The notes: generated from the letters alone by a model not told the origin. A stretch of DNA of 64,000 nt from Liquorilactobacillus satsumensis DSM 16230 = JCM 12392 (GCF_001435195.1 NZ_AZFQ01000052.1:52916-116915); one strand, 5' to 3'; positions 44,974 to 53,120 are shown, counted from the first letter of the stretch. A program made the numbers and translations.

Positions 44974-45330
44974 CTAGACTTGACCGTCTTGTGCGGCAGT
45001 TAAAGCATCAATATCCTTGAAGTGAATTGCGGTCATTGCCTTAATTGCATCCGCAGACGGAGCAACTGGCAAACGTTGACCAAGTACCCAACCTTCCTGA
45101 ATGACTGCCACAGGCTGTTTGCCGTTCGTTACATCAACTTCGTTGTAGGTCACCCCGATTGCCTTAGCATCATTTGTTGGATAAATGGTACCGGCAGGGA
45201 TAATCTTGTGACCAAGATCGTCAGTCTGTACATTGTAGTTGGTATTATCCACTGTCTGTGTAAATGAAGTTACTTTTTCAGAAGCTAAGAAGTTTAGCTG
45301 GTTAACTACTGTTTTTCCTTTTACATACAT
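44974..45330 (-). CDS. Head decoration protein candidate
   Basis: A protein of 118 residues between scaffold and capsid genes, the usual place of gpD-like decoration proteins. The pattern DDLGHKIIPAGTIYPTNDAKAI, then YNEVDVTNGKQPVAVIQEGW, resembles head stabilising proteins that bind the capsid surface. It lacks the LQRFA motif. The assignment depends on position and fold resemblance. Confidence 0.65.
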   Translation of the reverse strand: MYVKGKTVVNQLNFLASEKVTSFTQTVDNTNYNVQTDDLGHKIIPAGTIYPTNDAKAIGVTYNEVDVTNGKQPVAVIQEGWVLGQRLPVAPSADAIKAMTAIHFKDIDALTAAQDGQV

Positions 45331-45346
45331 TGAAATTCCTCCTTAT

Positions 45347-46006
45347 TTATTTGACTGTGTCCCAAATACTCTTTGCAGCACCCTTACTCTGCTTGTTTCG
45401 CTCTTGGGCAAAGGTTTCACCGGTAGACTTCGAACCGCCACCACCGGCACCAGGTGTTTTAGATGAATCAGCCAGTGCCTTATCAACGCCTTGCTTGAGT
45501 GCCTCACGGAATCCCTCGGTAATTTCTTTGTAAGTTGCTTCAAGATTATCTGTGTCAGCAAACGCCGGTGCGAAAGCCTTAGCCAAGCTAACTGGTAAGC
45601 CATCCTCAGCGAGTTTATTCGTGATGTTGGCACGATTTTCTTTGACGGTAACTTCCTGCTCACGTTGATTGAGCTTTTCTTGCTTCTGATTGAAGTCATA
45701 CTCAGCTTTTTCAGCGTCAGTCATCTTGTCGTAGGACTTCTTTTCCTTAGACTCTTTCTCCCATTTGGCTTTCAAATTCTCTGCAGCCTTTTCAAACCGC
45801 TTGTCATAAGCAGAATCAAACCAGCTATTGAATTCATCCTCAGTTTTGAATGCCTTGAACGGCTTATCTTCTTTACCTTCACCGGTACCAGTTCCTTCAC
45901 CTGAACCTTCACCCTCGCCTGAGCCAGAACCTTCTCCACTTCCTTCTCCACCTTCAGCGAAACGTTGCAGATTCAATAAAGTGCTGTAAAATCGTATCTT
46001 TTCCAT
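45347..46006 (-). CDS. Scaffold protein (DUF4355-like)
   Basis: A protein of 219 residues. It begins MEKIRFYSTLLNLQRFAEGG, the Prp-type cleavage motif, followed by a low-complexity Gly/Ser/Glu stretch (about 18-45). A long charged coiled coil (about 60-130) follows, then a C-terminal helical part with KSTGETFAQERNKQSKGAAK. This is the usual scaffold protein form (DUF4355), directing capsid assembly and leaving afterwards. A terminator-like hairpin and the moron at 46174 lie upstream of it. Confidence 0.85.
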   Translation of the reverse strand: MEKIRFYSTLLNLQRFAEGGEGSGEGSGSGEGEGSGEGTGTGEGKEDKPFKAFKTEDEFNSWFDSAYDKRFEKAAENLKAKWEKESKEKKSYDKMTDAEKAEYDFNQKQEKLNQREQEVTVKENRANITNKLAEDGLPVSLAKAFAPAFADTDNLEATYKEITEGFREALKQGVDKALADSSKTPGAGGGGSKSTGETFAQERNKQSKGAAKSIWDTVK

Positions 46007-46046
46007 TGTGACTCCTCCTTAGCCCATGCACATTTAATTCACTCCA

Positions 46047-46094
46047 CGAAAAATAGCACCCCACACACGGCAAATGCCCCATGTACAGTGCTAT
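46047..46094 (-). terminator. Terminator of the 46174 moron
   Basis: On the minus strand ATAGCAC (46088-46094) pairs with GTGCTAT (46053-46059). An inner GGCA/TGCC stem is also present, and TTTTT follows the outer stem. It lies between the moron and the scaffold gene, so late transcripts must read through it or restart. Confidence 0.6.
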
Positions 46095-46173
46095 CAATCA
46101 TTATGTAGAGTAGTTAAACCCACACACGCTATTTAAATTAAGTAGTTTAGCGACTTGCTTGGGTCAAAAGTCC

Positions 46174-46875
46174 TTAGTCAATTCTTTTAGAATTTTCAAT
46201 GTAATTTCGAAGTTCATCATTCATTTTTTGGGAAATTCTTGCAAAGTCTTTTATAAATTTTTTGTATAATTCATCTACTTTATCTGGAGATAATAACTCT
46301 TCCCTTTCAGGTTTTTTTCCATCCTTTAAATAATCATATTGTAAATAAATTTGTTCTACATTAAAGTCTTGAAGACTAGATGCAAAAGTTTCAAAGTCTT
46401 CAGCTATGTCTCTATCAGCGAAGGCTAACAAACTTCTGCATTCATGGTATTTAGAATCATCATTAATACTAAAGCTTAAAATTTTCTTTAATGTTTCTTG
46501 CTTAACTTCCTCCGTAGCCATATTAATATTCTTCAAGCCATAATACATCGATAAAGTTTTAATTTGAAATGTTTCTTGCAAATAGAACTCTCTCATTTTT
46601 TTTAGTAGTTCCGTTATTTTTTTTATAGACTCTCGATCAATAAAAGCCCTTTCTTCAGCTTTTAACTGTAGCCCTCTATCTTCTTTAATTTTGTCACGTT
46701 CATTTTGGAACTGCTTTTCCATCTGCTTTCGAGAAGTATAGCTTGATATAAATAAAGTCAATAAAGATGCAATTATTGGTGCACAAGTATTTAATATAAT
46801 TTCCCAAGAGGATTTACCCTTCAACAATTGCAAAACGTCCATAATTTCTTGATTTGTTACCACTGCTAGAAACAT
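46174..46875 (-). CDS. Unknown membrane-anchored coiled-coil protein (moron)
   Basis: A protein of 233 residues. One membrane segment (about 28-46, ILNTCAPIIASLLTLFISSY) is followed by a long charged helical body with coiled-coil character. It is not recognised. It stands inside the head gene cluster but has its own promoter (46894-46923) and terminator (46047-46094) and is richer in A+T than the neighbours. These are the marks of a moron expressed from the prophage. A role in superinfection exclusion or defence is plausible but not shown. ATG 46875 is chosen because GAGG lies 8 bp upstream. Confidence 0.65.
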   Translation of the reverse strand: MFLAVVTNQEIMDVLQLLKGKSSWEIILNTCAPIIASLLTLFISSYTSRKQMEKQFQNERDKIKEDRGLQLKAEERAFIDRESIKKITELLKKMREFYLQETFQIKTLSMYYGLKNINMATEEVKQETLKKILSFSINDDSKYHECRSLLAFADRDIAEDFETFASSLQDFNVEQIYLQYDYLKDGKKPEREELLSPDKVDELYKKFIKDFARISQKMNDELRNYIENSKRID

Positions 46876-46893
46876 TTCCATCACCTCATTAAT

Positions 46894-46923
46894 AATATAG
46901 CAAAGTGTAGAAATTTATGTTAA
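46894..46923 (-). promoter_or_regulatory. Promoter of the 46174 moron
   Basis: On the minus strand TTAACA (46918-46923) and an extended -10 TGCTATATT (46894-46902) with an 18-bp spacer. It overlaps the end of the 63-residue gene, giving a very short leader. Confidence 0.5.
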
Positions 46924-47111
46924 TCAATTTCAAAGGCATACCCTGCAATAGCAGCGTGTAAAAATTTAGCCTTTCTTTGAGTCTGTGTACTTTGTCCAAA
47001 ATAACCAAACTGGATTCCTTCATTTAATTCTCTAAAATCTTTCACATCTATAAACATTGCTGTTGCCCCATTTCTAAACCAAATTACTAATGATTTATGC
47101 TGTTCTTCCAT
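46920..47111 (-). CDS. Small phage protein, 63 residues
   Basis: A soluble protein starting MEEQHKSLVIWFRNGATAMF, predicted as beta-strands, then a GQSTQTQRKAKFLHAAIAGY-type end. TTAGGAGGAG gives a strong ribosome site before ATG 47111. It follows the 58-residue gene by a few bases. Not recognised. Small genes of this kind are frequent between minor head and scaffold genes. Confidence 0.6.
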   Translation of the reverse strand: MEEQHKSLVIWFRNGATAMFIDVKDFRELNEGIQFGYFGQSTQTQRKAKFLHAAIAGYAFEID

Positions 47112-47113
47112 AA

Positions 47114-47290
47114 TTAACTCCTCCTAACACTTTCAACATTGAATGGAGAACATTGGCTAAACGAACTAGGCTTAATCTGCAATAATCCTTTCACCATTAC
47201 CTGATCCATTGGGGATTTAATCCAATCAGTAGGTTTGTTGCCACGTTCAATATGAGTCTGTCCGTTTCTTTTATACTTCACACATTCCAT
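47114..47290 (-). CDS. Small phage protein, 58 residues
   Basis: This gene is read directly from the DNA. ATG at 47290 has TTAGGAGG at good distance, 58 codons follow, and the TAA at 47114-47116 overlaps the ribosome-site region of the next gene. It starts MECVKYKRNGQTHIERGNKP and then has a DWIKSPMDQVMVKGLL helix. The basic N-terminus suggests nucleic-acid or protein contact. No family is recognised. Confidence 0.6.
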   Translation of the reverse strand: MECVKYKRNGQTHIERGNKPTDWIKSPMDQVMVKGLLQIKPSSFSQCSPFNVESVRRS

Positions 47291-47302
47291 TGCAATAGCC
47301 TC

Positions 47303-47383
47303 CTAAAATATCGCCACTAACAAACACAACCAGAATAAAACGACAATAAACACCATGCACCCACAACCACTGCAACATCTCAT
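47303..47383 (-). CDS. Tiny Cys-rich transmembrane peptide, 26 residues
   Basis: This gene is read directly from the DNA. ATG 47383 overlaps the stop of the minor head gene in an ATGA arrangement, a standard sign of translational coupling, and the frame ends with TAG at 47303. The peptide starts MRCCSGCGCM, four cysteines in nine residues, and continues as one hydrophobic segment to the end. It may be a membrane-associated lysis or exclusion peptide. It could also be a chance frame; the overlap and composition favour a gene. Confidence 0.45.
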   Translation of the reverse strand: MRCCSGCGCMVFIVVLFWLCLLVAIF

Positions 47384-48543
47384 TCATTAATCATCCTTTC
47401 CCAATCACGATAAGTTGCATCTTGACTAATCTTAAATTTCTTACCAGTATTCGGATTGTTTGCATTTCTTGTACCAGTATACGAACTGTTAGCAAAATGG
47501 ATAACTGAAACTGTTCGGCAATTCGGATGAAAAGGCGGGTAGTCTGTACCGACCTCTGCATCATCAACTTTGAACACTTTACCATCCATGCGCCGGCATA
47601 TCTGGGAAGTACGTTTATCAAGTACCGCAACAAGCTGATACTCTTGAACATTACGCTTTTTCCAACTATCAAGCTTTGTCTTGTTGTGAAAGTAGTTAGC
47701 TTCAGTTCTAATTAGTCGTTTAGCATTGTAGATACCAGCACCAAACTCTTTCTCAATCGCCTGTGCCATATCATGTTCAGACATTCCAGACATCTGCTGT
47801 GCAGTAAATAACTCCTGCAGTCTATCTGCCAACTTATCAGTGTTATCCCAGATACGCTGTGAGTAATTCTTGCCATGCCAGCGTTCATCAAGTGCCTTCT
47901 GAACGTAACGAGTAGAAAGTTGCTTAAACTCAGTAACTTTCTTCTCAGGAACCGCGTTAACTGTCGTGATCTTTTTACCTGTTTCAGGATCAGCAATTCT
48001 AATTTGCCGTTTAGTTTTATCTAATTCAGCAACATATCCTTTTTCGTACAGCTGAACATCTTTAGTAACATCCCCAATAATCTTTTCTGCAGCAGCTTGA
48101 TTCCATGCGTCCTGAATCACTTTGGTATATAGTCCGGTCGAATGCTCAACCTCAACACTGGCTGCTTGCTTAACCACAATATAGGATTTGGCTCGTAGTT
48201 CTTCCAAACGAGTGATCCGACCCTTTGCCGCTAATGTTGATAAATAATCTGCAACTTGTTTCTTAGATTGAGAATCAGTAATATTCTTAGCTAAAGCACG
48301 CAGAGTTACAAGCTCAGTAGGACTGACTACTGTATTCATAATTTCTTCTGCCTGTGCTGCAGTATAATTACCATTGTCAAAATATCTTTTGTAGATGTTA
48401 CTGACTTGCTGATTCAAATAACTCTGTGAACGTAAATAAGCACGCGTTATGAGTTCAACTTTTCTGTTGGCATCATCGTGTGCTTTTTGTTCATTCCTGA
48501 CAGCTCGTAACTCCCAGTAAGTTAACTTGTCTTTATCAGCCAT
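47380..48543 (-). CDS. Minor head protein (SPP1 gp7/Mu F family)
   Basis: A protein of 387 residues from ATG 48543, preceded by AAAGGG. The family region is C-terminal: RTEANYFHNKTKLDSWKKRN, then LDKRTSQICRRMDGKVF and YPPFHPNCRTVSV. The N-terminal half is helical. In SPP1 the gp7 protein binds the portal and influences DNA entry. The order after portal and protease genes fits. An ORF reaching 48594 lacks a ribosome site. Confidence 0.85.
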   Translation of the reverse strand: MADKDKLTYWELRAVRNEQKAHDDANRKVELITRAYLRSQSYLNQQVSNIYKRYFDNGNYTAAQAEEIMNTVVSPTELVTLRALAKNITDSQSKKQVADYLSTLAAKGRITRLEELRAKSYIVVKQAASVEVEHSTGLYTKVIQDAWNQAAAEKIIGDVTKDVQLYEKGYVAELDKTKRQIRIADPETGKKITTVNAVPEKKVTEFKQLSTRYVQKALDERWHGKNYSQRIWDNTDKLADRLQELFTAQQMSGMSEHDMAQAIEKEFGAGIYNAKRLIRTEANYFHNKTKLDSWKKRNVQEYQLVAVLDKRTSQICRRMDGKVFKVDDAEVGTDYPPFHPNCRTVSVIHFANSSYTGTRNANNPNTGKKFKISQDATYRDWERMINE

Positions 48544-48547
48544 ATCA

Positions 48548-48853
48548 TCAGCCCTTTGTAGTAAATGAAAGGTTATCTGGATATTGATGAGCAATCGTTG
48601 CTAAAGTATTGCCTAATGCTCTCAGTAACCGTTTGTCGCCTTCATCAATATTCAGGACATCAGCTTTATAATTGATTCCATCATCATTAACACGACAAGA
48701 GGTTAAGTTTTGTGTGGTATGTTCCAGTAAAATTGAAACAGCAGCGCACACAATATCTTTACCAGGTAGGTCAAACCCAGCATGACCACTTGCTCTAATT
48801 GAGACCTGGCGTTCATTAAAGCGGCGTGTTTCAATCATTTGAACCTTGATCAT
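48548..48853 (-). CDS. Prp-type cysteine protease (phage homologue)
   Basis: A protein of 101 residues from ATG 48853, preceded by GGGAGGGAAG. The active site pattern GHAGFDLPGKDIVCAAVS is that of Prp (YsxB), the Firmicutes protease that trims ribosomal protein L27 after LNLQFFA. The catalytic His and Cys are 12 residues apart, as in the bacterial enzyme. The gene lies between portal and minor head genes, where phage head proteases are usually found. Three structural proteins of this phage carry LQRFA near their N-termini and are the likely substrates. It overlaps the portal gene end. Confidence 0.85.
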   Translation of the reverse strand: MIKVQMIETRRFNERQVSIRASGHAGFDLPGKDIVCAAVSILLEHTTQNLTSCRVNDDGINYKADVLNIDEGDKRLLRALGNTLATIAHQYPDNLSFTTKG

Positions 48854-50306
48854 CTTTCTTCCCTCCCTTGTTGTCTTGATTAAACTCCTCATCGTCAATA
48901 TTCTTGCCAGTATCATCTGTTAAAGCCTGCTGACTATCCTTGATATCTTGAGCTTTTTGCTGTTTCATCTGATCTGCTACTTCTTCTGGATCGTCAACAT
49001 CAGGCAACCAACCATAGGTAATTGTGCGTGGAATAATACCATCAGCGTTCTTCATATTGGTAATGATATCTGATAAGTTAACCGGAATGTTTGGTGTAAA
49101 GGTAATCTTGCAACCAGATGCATCAACACCTTGTCCTTTTTTATTCAGAATGTTCTGCATTAACGCTAAACGTCTGCGCAATCCTTTGACCAGGTATCTT
49201 GTTTTAGTGGATAGCAGATTAAGCAAGCCAAACAATTTGTATTTCATCGCTTCTCCTGAGACATTGCCCATAAAGTTCTCATCGTTCATGTTGGGAACAT
49301 ACGAAATCTTGTGAATGTCATTTTCAATTGACTTGGCCAACAACTCAACTTGAGTTTCATCAAGCTGCTTGGTAAGCCATTCAACAGATGCACCATCTTC
49401 ACCTTTGCCTGGTGCGCCGTCAATGAAACCATTCTTAAGTTTGCTTTTGCTTTCTTCCTCATCATCACCTATTAAGCTGAACCCGTACACAATCAGTAAG
49501 GCATCAATGAAATCTTGCTTATCAGTAATCCGATCAGACTGCAACGTGTTATAAGCGTCAATCAATGATTTACATTGTTCAAAGTCACCTTGTCGCTCCT
49601 CGTTGTTCCTGAACTCAACTACTGGAACATCGCCAAAGTAATGTGGTGTTACTTTCTTGCTGTCGATATTGCTATCATCCAAGTTGTAACCGAATCTCGT
49701 ACGATACGAAATTAACTGTGTTTTGGTATACACATCAAGCAGATAGCCGTTAGCTGTTCCGTCCAGATCAAACTTCTCTTGAATATGGATAGCAAACAAC
49801 GGATTATGTTCTACCGTATCATCGGTACACATCACAATTCCTCGTGGATCAATACATTCAATTCGTTCTTCAGTAATCGGCTGCTTTTGATTATCATCTG
49901 CAAAGCCTGTTGCTTTGAGATAATGAACTTCGAAACCGACACCGAACACACTCAGGTCTTTTTCAAGCTCTGCATCGTGAGTCTGAACATCCATCTTATT
50001 GAATTCGTCAGTGATCGGGTCGATATTTTTACCTTTTTCAGCTGTGTACGCAATCGGATTACCTGTGGTAAAGCCAACGTTCATATCAGTAATGTACTTG
50101 GCATGATTAACAACAACCTTGTTATTGCTGCTGTACTGATTATTTGCCATTGAATGATGCAGTATCTCATGCTTACCATCATAATAATCTGACAGCATCT
50201 GCAGTCTGTGTTTCCTTTTATTGTGTTGCTGAATTACATAATTTAAAACTTCATAGCTAGGATTATTTGGATCCTGTAGCAACTCTGCATCAATTGGAAC
50301 TCCCAT
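48831..50306 (-). CDS. Portal protein (SPP1 gp6-like)
   Basis: A protein of 491 residues. NHAKYITDMNVGFTTGNPIAY near 68-88 and the later IDAYNTLQSDRITDKQDFID match the SPP1 gp6 portal family, which forms the dodecameric ring for DNA packaging. The C-terminal 60 residues are acidic and Gln/Asp-rich. It follows the terminase large subunit by about 18 bp. SPP1-type portals usually go with headful packaging. Confidence 0.93.
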   Translation of the reverse strand: MGVPIDAELLQDPNNPSYEVLNYVIQQHNKRKHRLQMLSDYYDGKHEILHHSMANNQYSSNNKVVVNHAKYITDMNVGFTTGNPIAYTAEKGKNIDPITDEFNKMDVQTHDAELEKDLSVFGVGFEVHYLKATGFADDNQKQPITEERIECIDPRGIVMCTDDTVEHNPLFAIHIQEKFDLDGTANGYLLDVYTKTQLISYRTRFGYNLDDSNIDSKKVTPHYFGDVPVVEFRNNEERQGDFEQCKSLIDAYNTLQSDRITDKQDFIDALLIVYGFSLIGDDEEESKSKLKNGFIDGAPGKGEDGASVEWLTKQLDETQVELLAKSIENDIHKISYVPNMNDENFMGNVSGEAMKYKLFGLLNLLSTKTRYLVKGLRRRLALMQNILNKKGQGVDASGCKITFTPNIPVNLSDIITNMKNADGIIPRTITYGWLPDVDDPEEVADQMKQQKAQDIKDSQQALTDDTGKNIDDEEFNQDNKGGKKDDQGSND

Positions 50307-50324
50307 GTTCTCATCTCCAATCTG

Positions 50325-51620
50325 TTAAAAGTTTCTGTAAAATCTGCTTGGTTTCTTGGTAACTTTGACTGTTCGTTTCTTGAATACCACCATGTAAACA
50401 AAGTAGCGCAGTGCATCAGAAGCATGGTCATGTTGCTTAACTGGTTTATCCTCGCCACGCTCTGCAGCTTTCTCATCCCAAATATAAGAGCTGAATTCCT
50501 TAAATAAATTCTTACACTTGCGAGTGAAAATAATCTTGCCAGTGTTCATTGCTGTTTGTGTAGCTCGAATACCATCTAACACATCATTTTTAGCCTTAAT
50601 AACTGTCCGTCCACGATTACGCAGCACCTTGATAAATGATGCAGCACTTGGATCCACAATGATTGTGGCTTTGATATCGCCTAAGAACTTATCCAAGTCA
50701 TTGGCATATTGCTCATCTGTTCGTTGATGTTGAGTATCACGACCTGAATAATAATATTCATCAAGGCAGTACCAGGTTCCATCAAAAAGACCCCACAGCA
50801 GAAATACTGTAGGGTTCAGCGTACCGTAATCACACGATACATAATACTTTTCAAATGTTGCATTATCCGGTGGATCAACCACCATTGTATTCTCATCGAA
50901 ATTATCGTAAATGATTCCTTCTGAAAGTACCCACAAGCCTAAAATATAGCGTTGATAGAACACACCTGAATACATTCGTTCATACCGCTCACGGATACTT
51001 AATGAAAGGGATGGATTATCTTTCATCATGAAATGAATTCGAATTGCTCTCTTTTCATCGAGCTTATCAATCCATTCTTCTTTGAACCAATGATAAGGAC
51101 CGGCAGGGTTGCAGTTAAACCACAGCTTAGAACCTTCAACGGAGCAACGTGCAGTGGCCTGATTAACAAACGACTGCGGCATCAAAGCAACTTCATCAAA
51201 AAAGAACCCAGCCAAGGTAATCCCTTGAACGAGGTCCTGACTTGATTCATCTTTACCACCAAATAAGAAGTAGTAATTTGTTTTCTTACCTTTGCGAACA
51301 ATCAGCATGTTTTCTGAGCGTGAATCGTGAACCGAATAACCGCGACTCTCTAACATTGCCTTCAGCGGTCGAATAACATTACGCCTCAGTGAGCCAATCG
51401 TCTTCCCGGCAATACCAAACTGCTCATCATTGAACTCTGTCATACTCCATAAAATATATGACAGTGACATAATAACAGTTTTACCGGCACGAACAGAACC
51501 ATCGCAGATAATTGCTTCTTTATCTTTGGTTCCTTTATATCTCCACCAAGTCAGAACCTGCATTTGTTTGCGAGAAAACGGTGAGAAATGAAATTTAGCT
51601 TGTCGCAGCTTAAGTCTCAT
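50325..51620 (-). CDS. Terminase large subunit
   Basis: A protein of 431 residues of the PBSX/SPP1-like group. The ATPase P-loop is GSVRAGKT (41-48), and the Walker B region is GFFFDEVALMPQSFV, followed by WFNCNPAGPYHWFK as coupling motif. The C-terminal nuclease has CDYGTLNPTVFLLWG and later HDHASDALRYFVY, holding metal-binding aspartates. ATG 51620 lies inside the end of the small subunit gene (11-bp overlap), so translation is coupled. It drives DNA into the prohead and cuts it. Confidence 0.94.
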   Translation of the reverse strand: MRLKLRQAKFHFSPFSRKQMQVLTWWRYKGTKDKEAIICDGSVRAGKTVIMSLSYILWSMTEFNDEQFGIAGKTIGSLRRNVIRPLKAMLESRGYSVHDSRSENMLIVRKGKKTNYYFLFGGKDESSQDLVQGITLAGFFFDEVALMPQSFVNQATARCSVEGSKLWFNCNPAGPYHWFKEEWIDKLDEKRAIRIHFMMKDNPSLSLSIRERYERMYSGVFYQRYILGLWVLSEGIIYDNFDENTMVVDPPDNATFEKYYVSCDYGTLNPTVFLLWGLFDGTWYCLDEYYYSGRDTQHQRTDEQYANDLDKFLGDIKATIIVDPSAASFIKVLRNRGRTVIKAKNDVLDGIRATQTAMNTGKIIFTRKCKNLFKEFSSYIWDEKAAERGEDKPVKQHDHASDALRYFVYMVVFKKRTVKVTKKPSRFYRNF

Positions 51621-52227
51621 CTTGATCACCGTCTTCCCAAACACTATCCATGCTCTTATCGATTGCTGCTAAGAAACCATCGTCGCCAAGCTCCTGTTGA
51701 TCAACATCACCATTTTCAATCTGTGCACGTTTAGTCTTAGTTTTAACGAGGTTAAGCTGCACTGCCATAATTTCAAGTTTCTTACGACGCTCATCTCGTT
51801 CATCAGCTATCTCAACAAATTGCTTGATTAACTTGCTAAGTGTTCCCATGGCTCGCGACATTGCCATTAAGTAATTTGCTTGTTTGTCCCAAGCGTATTG
51901 ATACTGCCGTACTTCTTTAATCTGTGCAGGTTTGCCATCCTCATCAATAAGTTTCGGATTCAAGTCCACTTCAGTAATATCAGTAGTCGTATCAAATTCG
52001 TTGGCAACATTCATAATCTTTTGAGAACGAATGATAGCTGCGTACTGAATCATAATATTATTCCAAATAATATCTGCAGGTTCAGACGTATAGATTTCTT
52101 GGATCAGCGATCGAGTGTCATCTGGCAACCATTTAGCAAATAGGCCATGGCTTACTGCATTTTTATTTCCTGGTGGTGGAGATGCATGTGGATTGCCTGG
52201 ATTGCCTTTAGCATTATGGCTTCCCAA
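51610..52227 (-). CDS. Terminase small subunit, N-terminus uncertain
   Basis: The open part from TTG 52227 encodes 205 residues: GNPGNPHASPPPGNKNAVSHG at the start, a helical body and an acidic C-terminus, matching PBSX-type TerS. The same frame continues upstream to about 52420 and encodes ITASALAKKYGISPSTLRSR followed by KNREGW, the expected DNA-binding helix-turn-helix. That extension has no ATG, GTG or TTG. A good ribosome site and ATG at 52423 exist in another frame and meet a stop at once. One indel would rejoin them, so the gene may be frameshifted. Confidence 0.75.
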   Translation of the reverse strand: MGSHNAKGNPGNPHASPPPGNKNAVSHGLFAKWLPDDTRSLIQEIYTSEPADIIWNNIMIQYAAIIRSQKIMNVANEFDTTTDITEVDLNPKLIDEDGKPAQIKEVRQYQYAWDKQANYLMAMSRAMGTLSKLIKQFVEIADERDERRKKLEIMAVQLNLVKTKTKRAQIENGDVDQQELGDDGFLAAIDKSMDSVWEDGDQDET

Positions 52228-52254
52228 AGGAGCCCCACGATTATCATCTTTCTT

Positions 52255-52300
52255 GCGTCGCGTTGCAACGTTTTTATTTTGCGTTGCACCACGTTGCCAC
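52255..52300. other. Helically phased CGTTGC repeats, candidate packaging site
   Basis: CGTTGC occurs at 52261, 52282 and 52292, so intervals are 21 and 10 bp, near one and two helical turns. They lie inside the 5' part of the terminase small-subunit frame, where headful phages often keep pac. Confidence 0.35.
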
Positions 52301-52505
52301 CCTTCTCGGTTCTTTCTACTCCTTAATGTTGAAGGACTAATACCATATTTTTTCGCTAAAGCACTAGCAGTTATGCACTTTCTTCGTACTCTTTGCGAAT
52401 CTTTTTCCAGTCTATCAAGTCATCTCACACCACCTCACTTTTAAGTTTCGTTTTGTAATTTATGTACAAAAAAAAGCAGCCGCTAAGCTGCTGAATAAAT
52501 AATTT

Positions 52506-52913
52506 TTAGTTTTCGTCATTAAACCAGTCCGTAATTAAAACTTCTACTACCTTATACTCCCCAGTTGAACTTCTTTTCATTCTACATCTTCCTAAATATT
52601 CTTTTTCATTTAAAAACATGTCTCTCCACTTTCCTTCTATATGAAGTTTATCATCTATAACTACATTATAAATTTCACCAATTTCCAAATCTTCAGAATT
52701 AGTAACTGATATTTCAATTTTTTCATCATCATTATCAGTAAACCTTCTGCGATTATTTAAACTTAAATATGTAGATTTAATCAGATTATCAGCATCTTGT
52801 AAAGTGGAAAGAATCGCATCCAATTTATACCCTTTTTCTTTTGACATTTCCTTCCCAGAAATTCTGAAAGTTAAACCTTGTTTCCCCGTCAAACCTTTTT
52901 TATCATCAGCCAT
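52506..52913 (-). CDS. Unknown phage protein, 135 residues
   Basis: A charged soluble protein: MADDKKGLTGKQGLTFRISG at the start, NNRRRFTDNDDEKIEISVTN in the middle and a beta-rich end with GRCRMKRSSTGEYKVVEVLI. AGGGGA precedes the ATG. It lies between the terminator after the ArpU gene and the terminase genes, so it may be the first gene of the late region. Not recognised. Confidence 0.6.
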   Translation of the reverse strand: MADDKKGLTGKQGLTFRISGKEMSKEKGYKLDAILSTLQDADNLIKSTYLSLNNRRRFTDNDDEKIEISVTNSEDLEIGEIYNVVIDDKLHIEGKWRDMFLNEKEYLGRCRMKRSSTGEYKVVEVLITDWFNDEN

Positions 52914-52989
52914 ATTAATTCCCCTATAATAAACAATTATTTTAACAATTAAAATTAAACCTCTAAAGTCTCAAAAAGTAAAATAAAAT

Positions 52990-53007
52990 GACACCTATTT
53001 AGGTGCC
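52990..53007 (-). terminator. Terminator after the ArpU gene
   Basis: On the minus strand GGCACCTA pairs with TAGGTGTC (one wobble) around a two-base loop, followed by ATTTTATTTTA. It separates the early/middle operon from the late genes. Confidence 0.6.
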
Positions 53008-53120
53008 ACTGTTAAAATAATTATTCCTGGGGGAGATAAAGTTGTACCAACTTTGGCACAATACCATTTTAATACCTTTTCCTCTGTTTTTACTCGGTAT
53101 ATTTTCGGTTCTTTTTCTGT

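Noticed and set aside
48543-48594. N-terminal extension of the minor head protein
   Set aside because: The extension overlaps the protease gene and lacks a ribosome site; ATG 48543 has AAAGGG at good distance.
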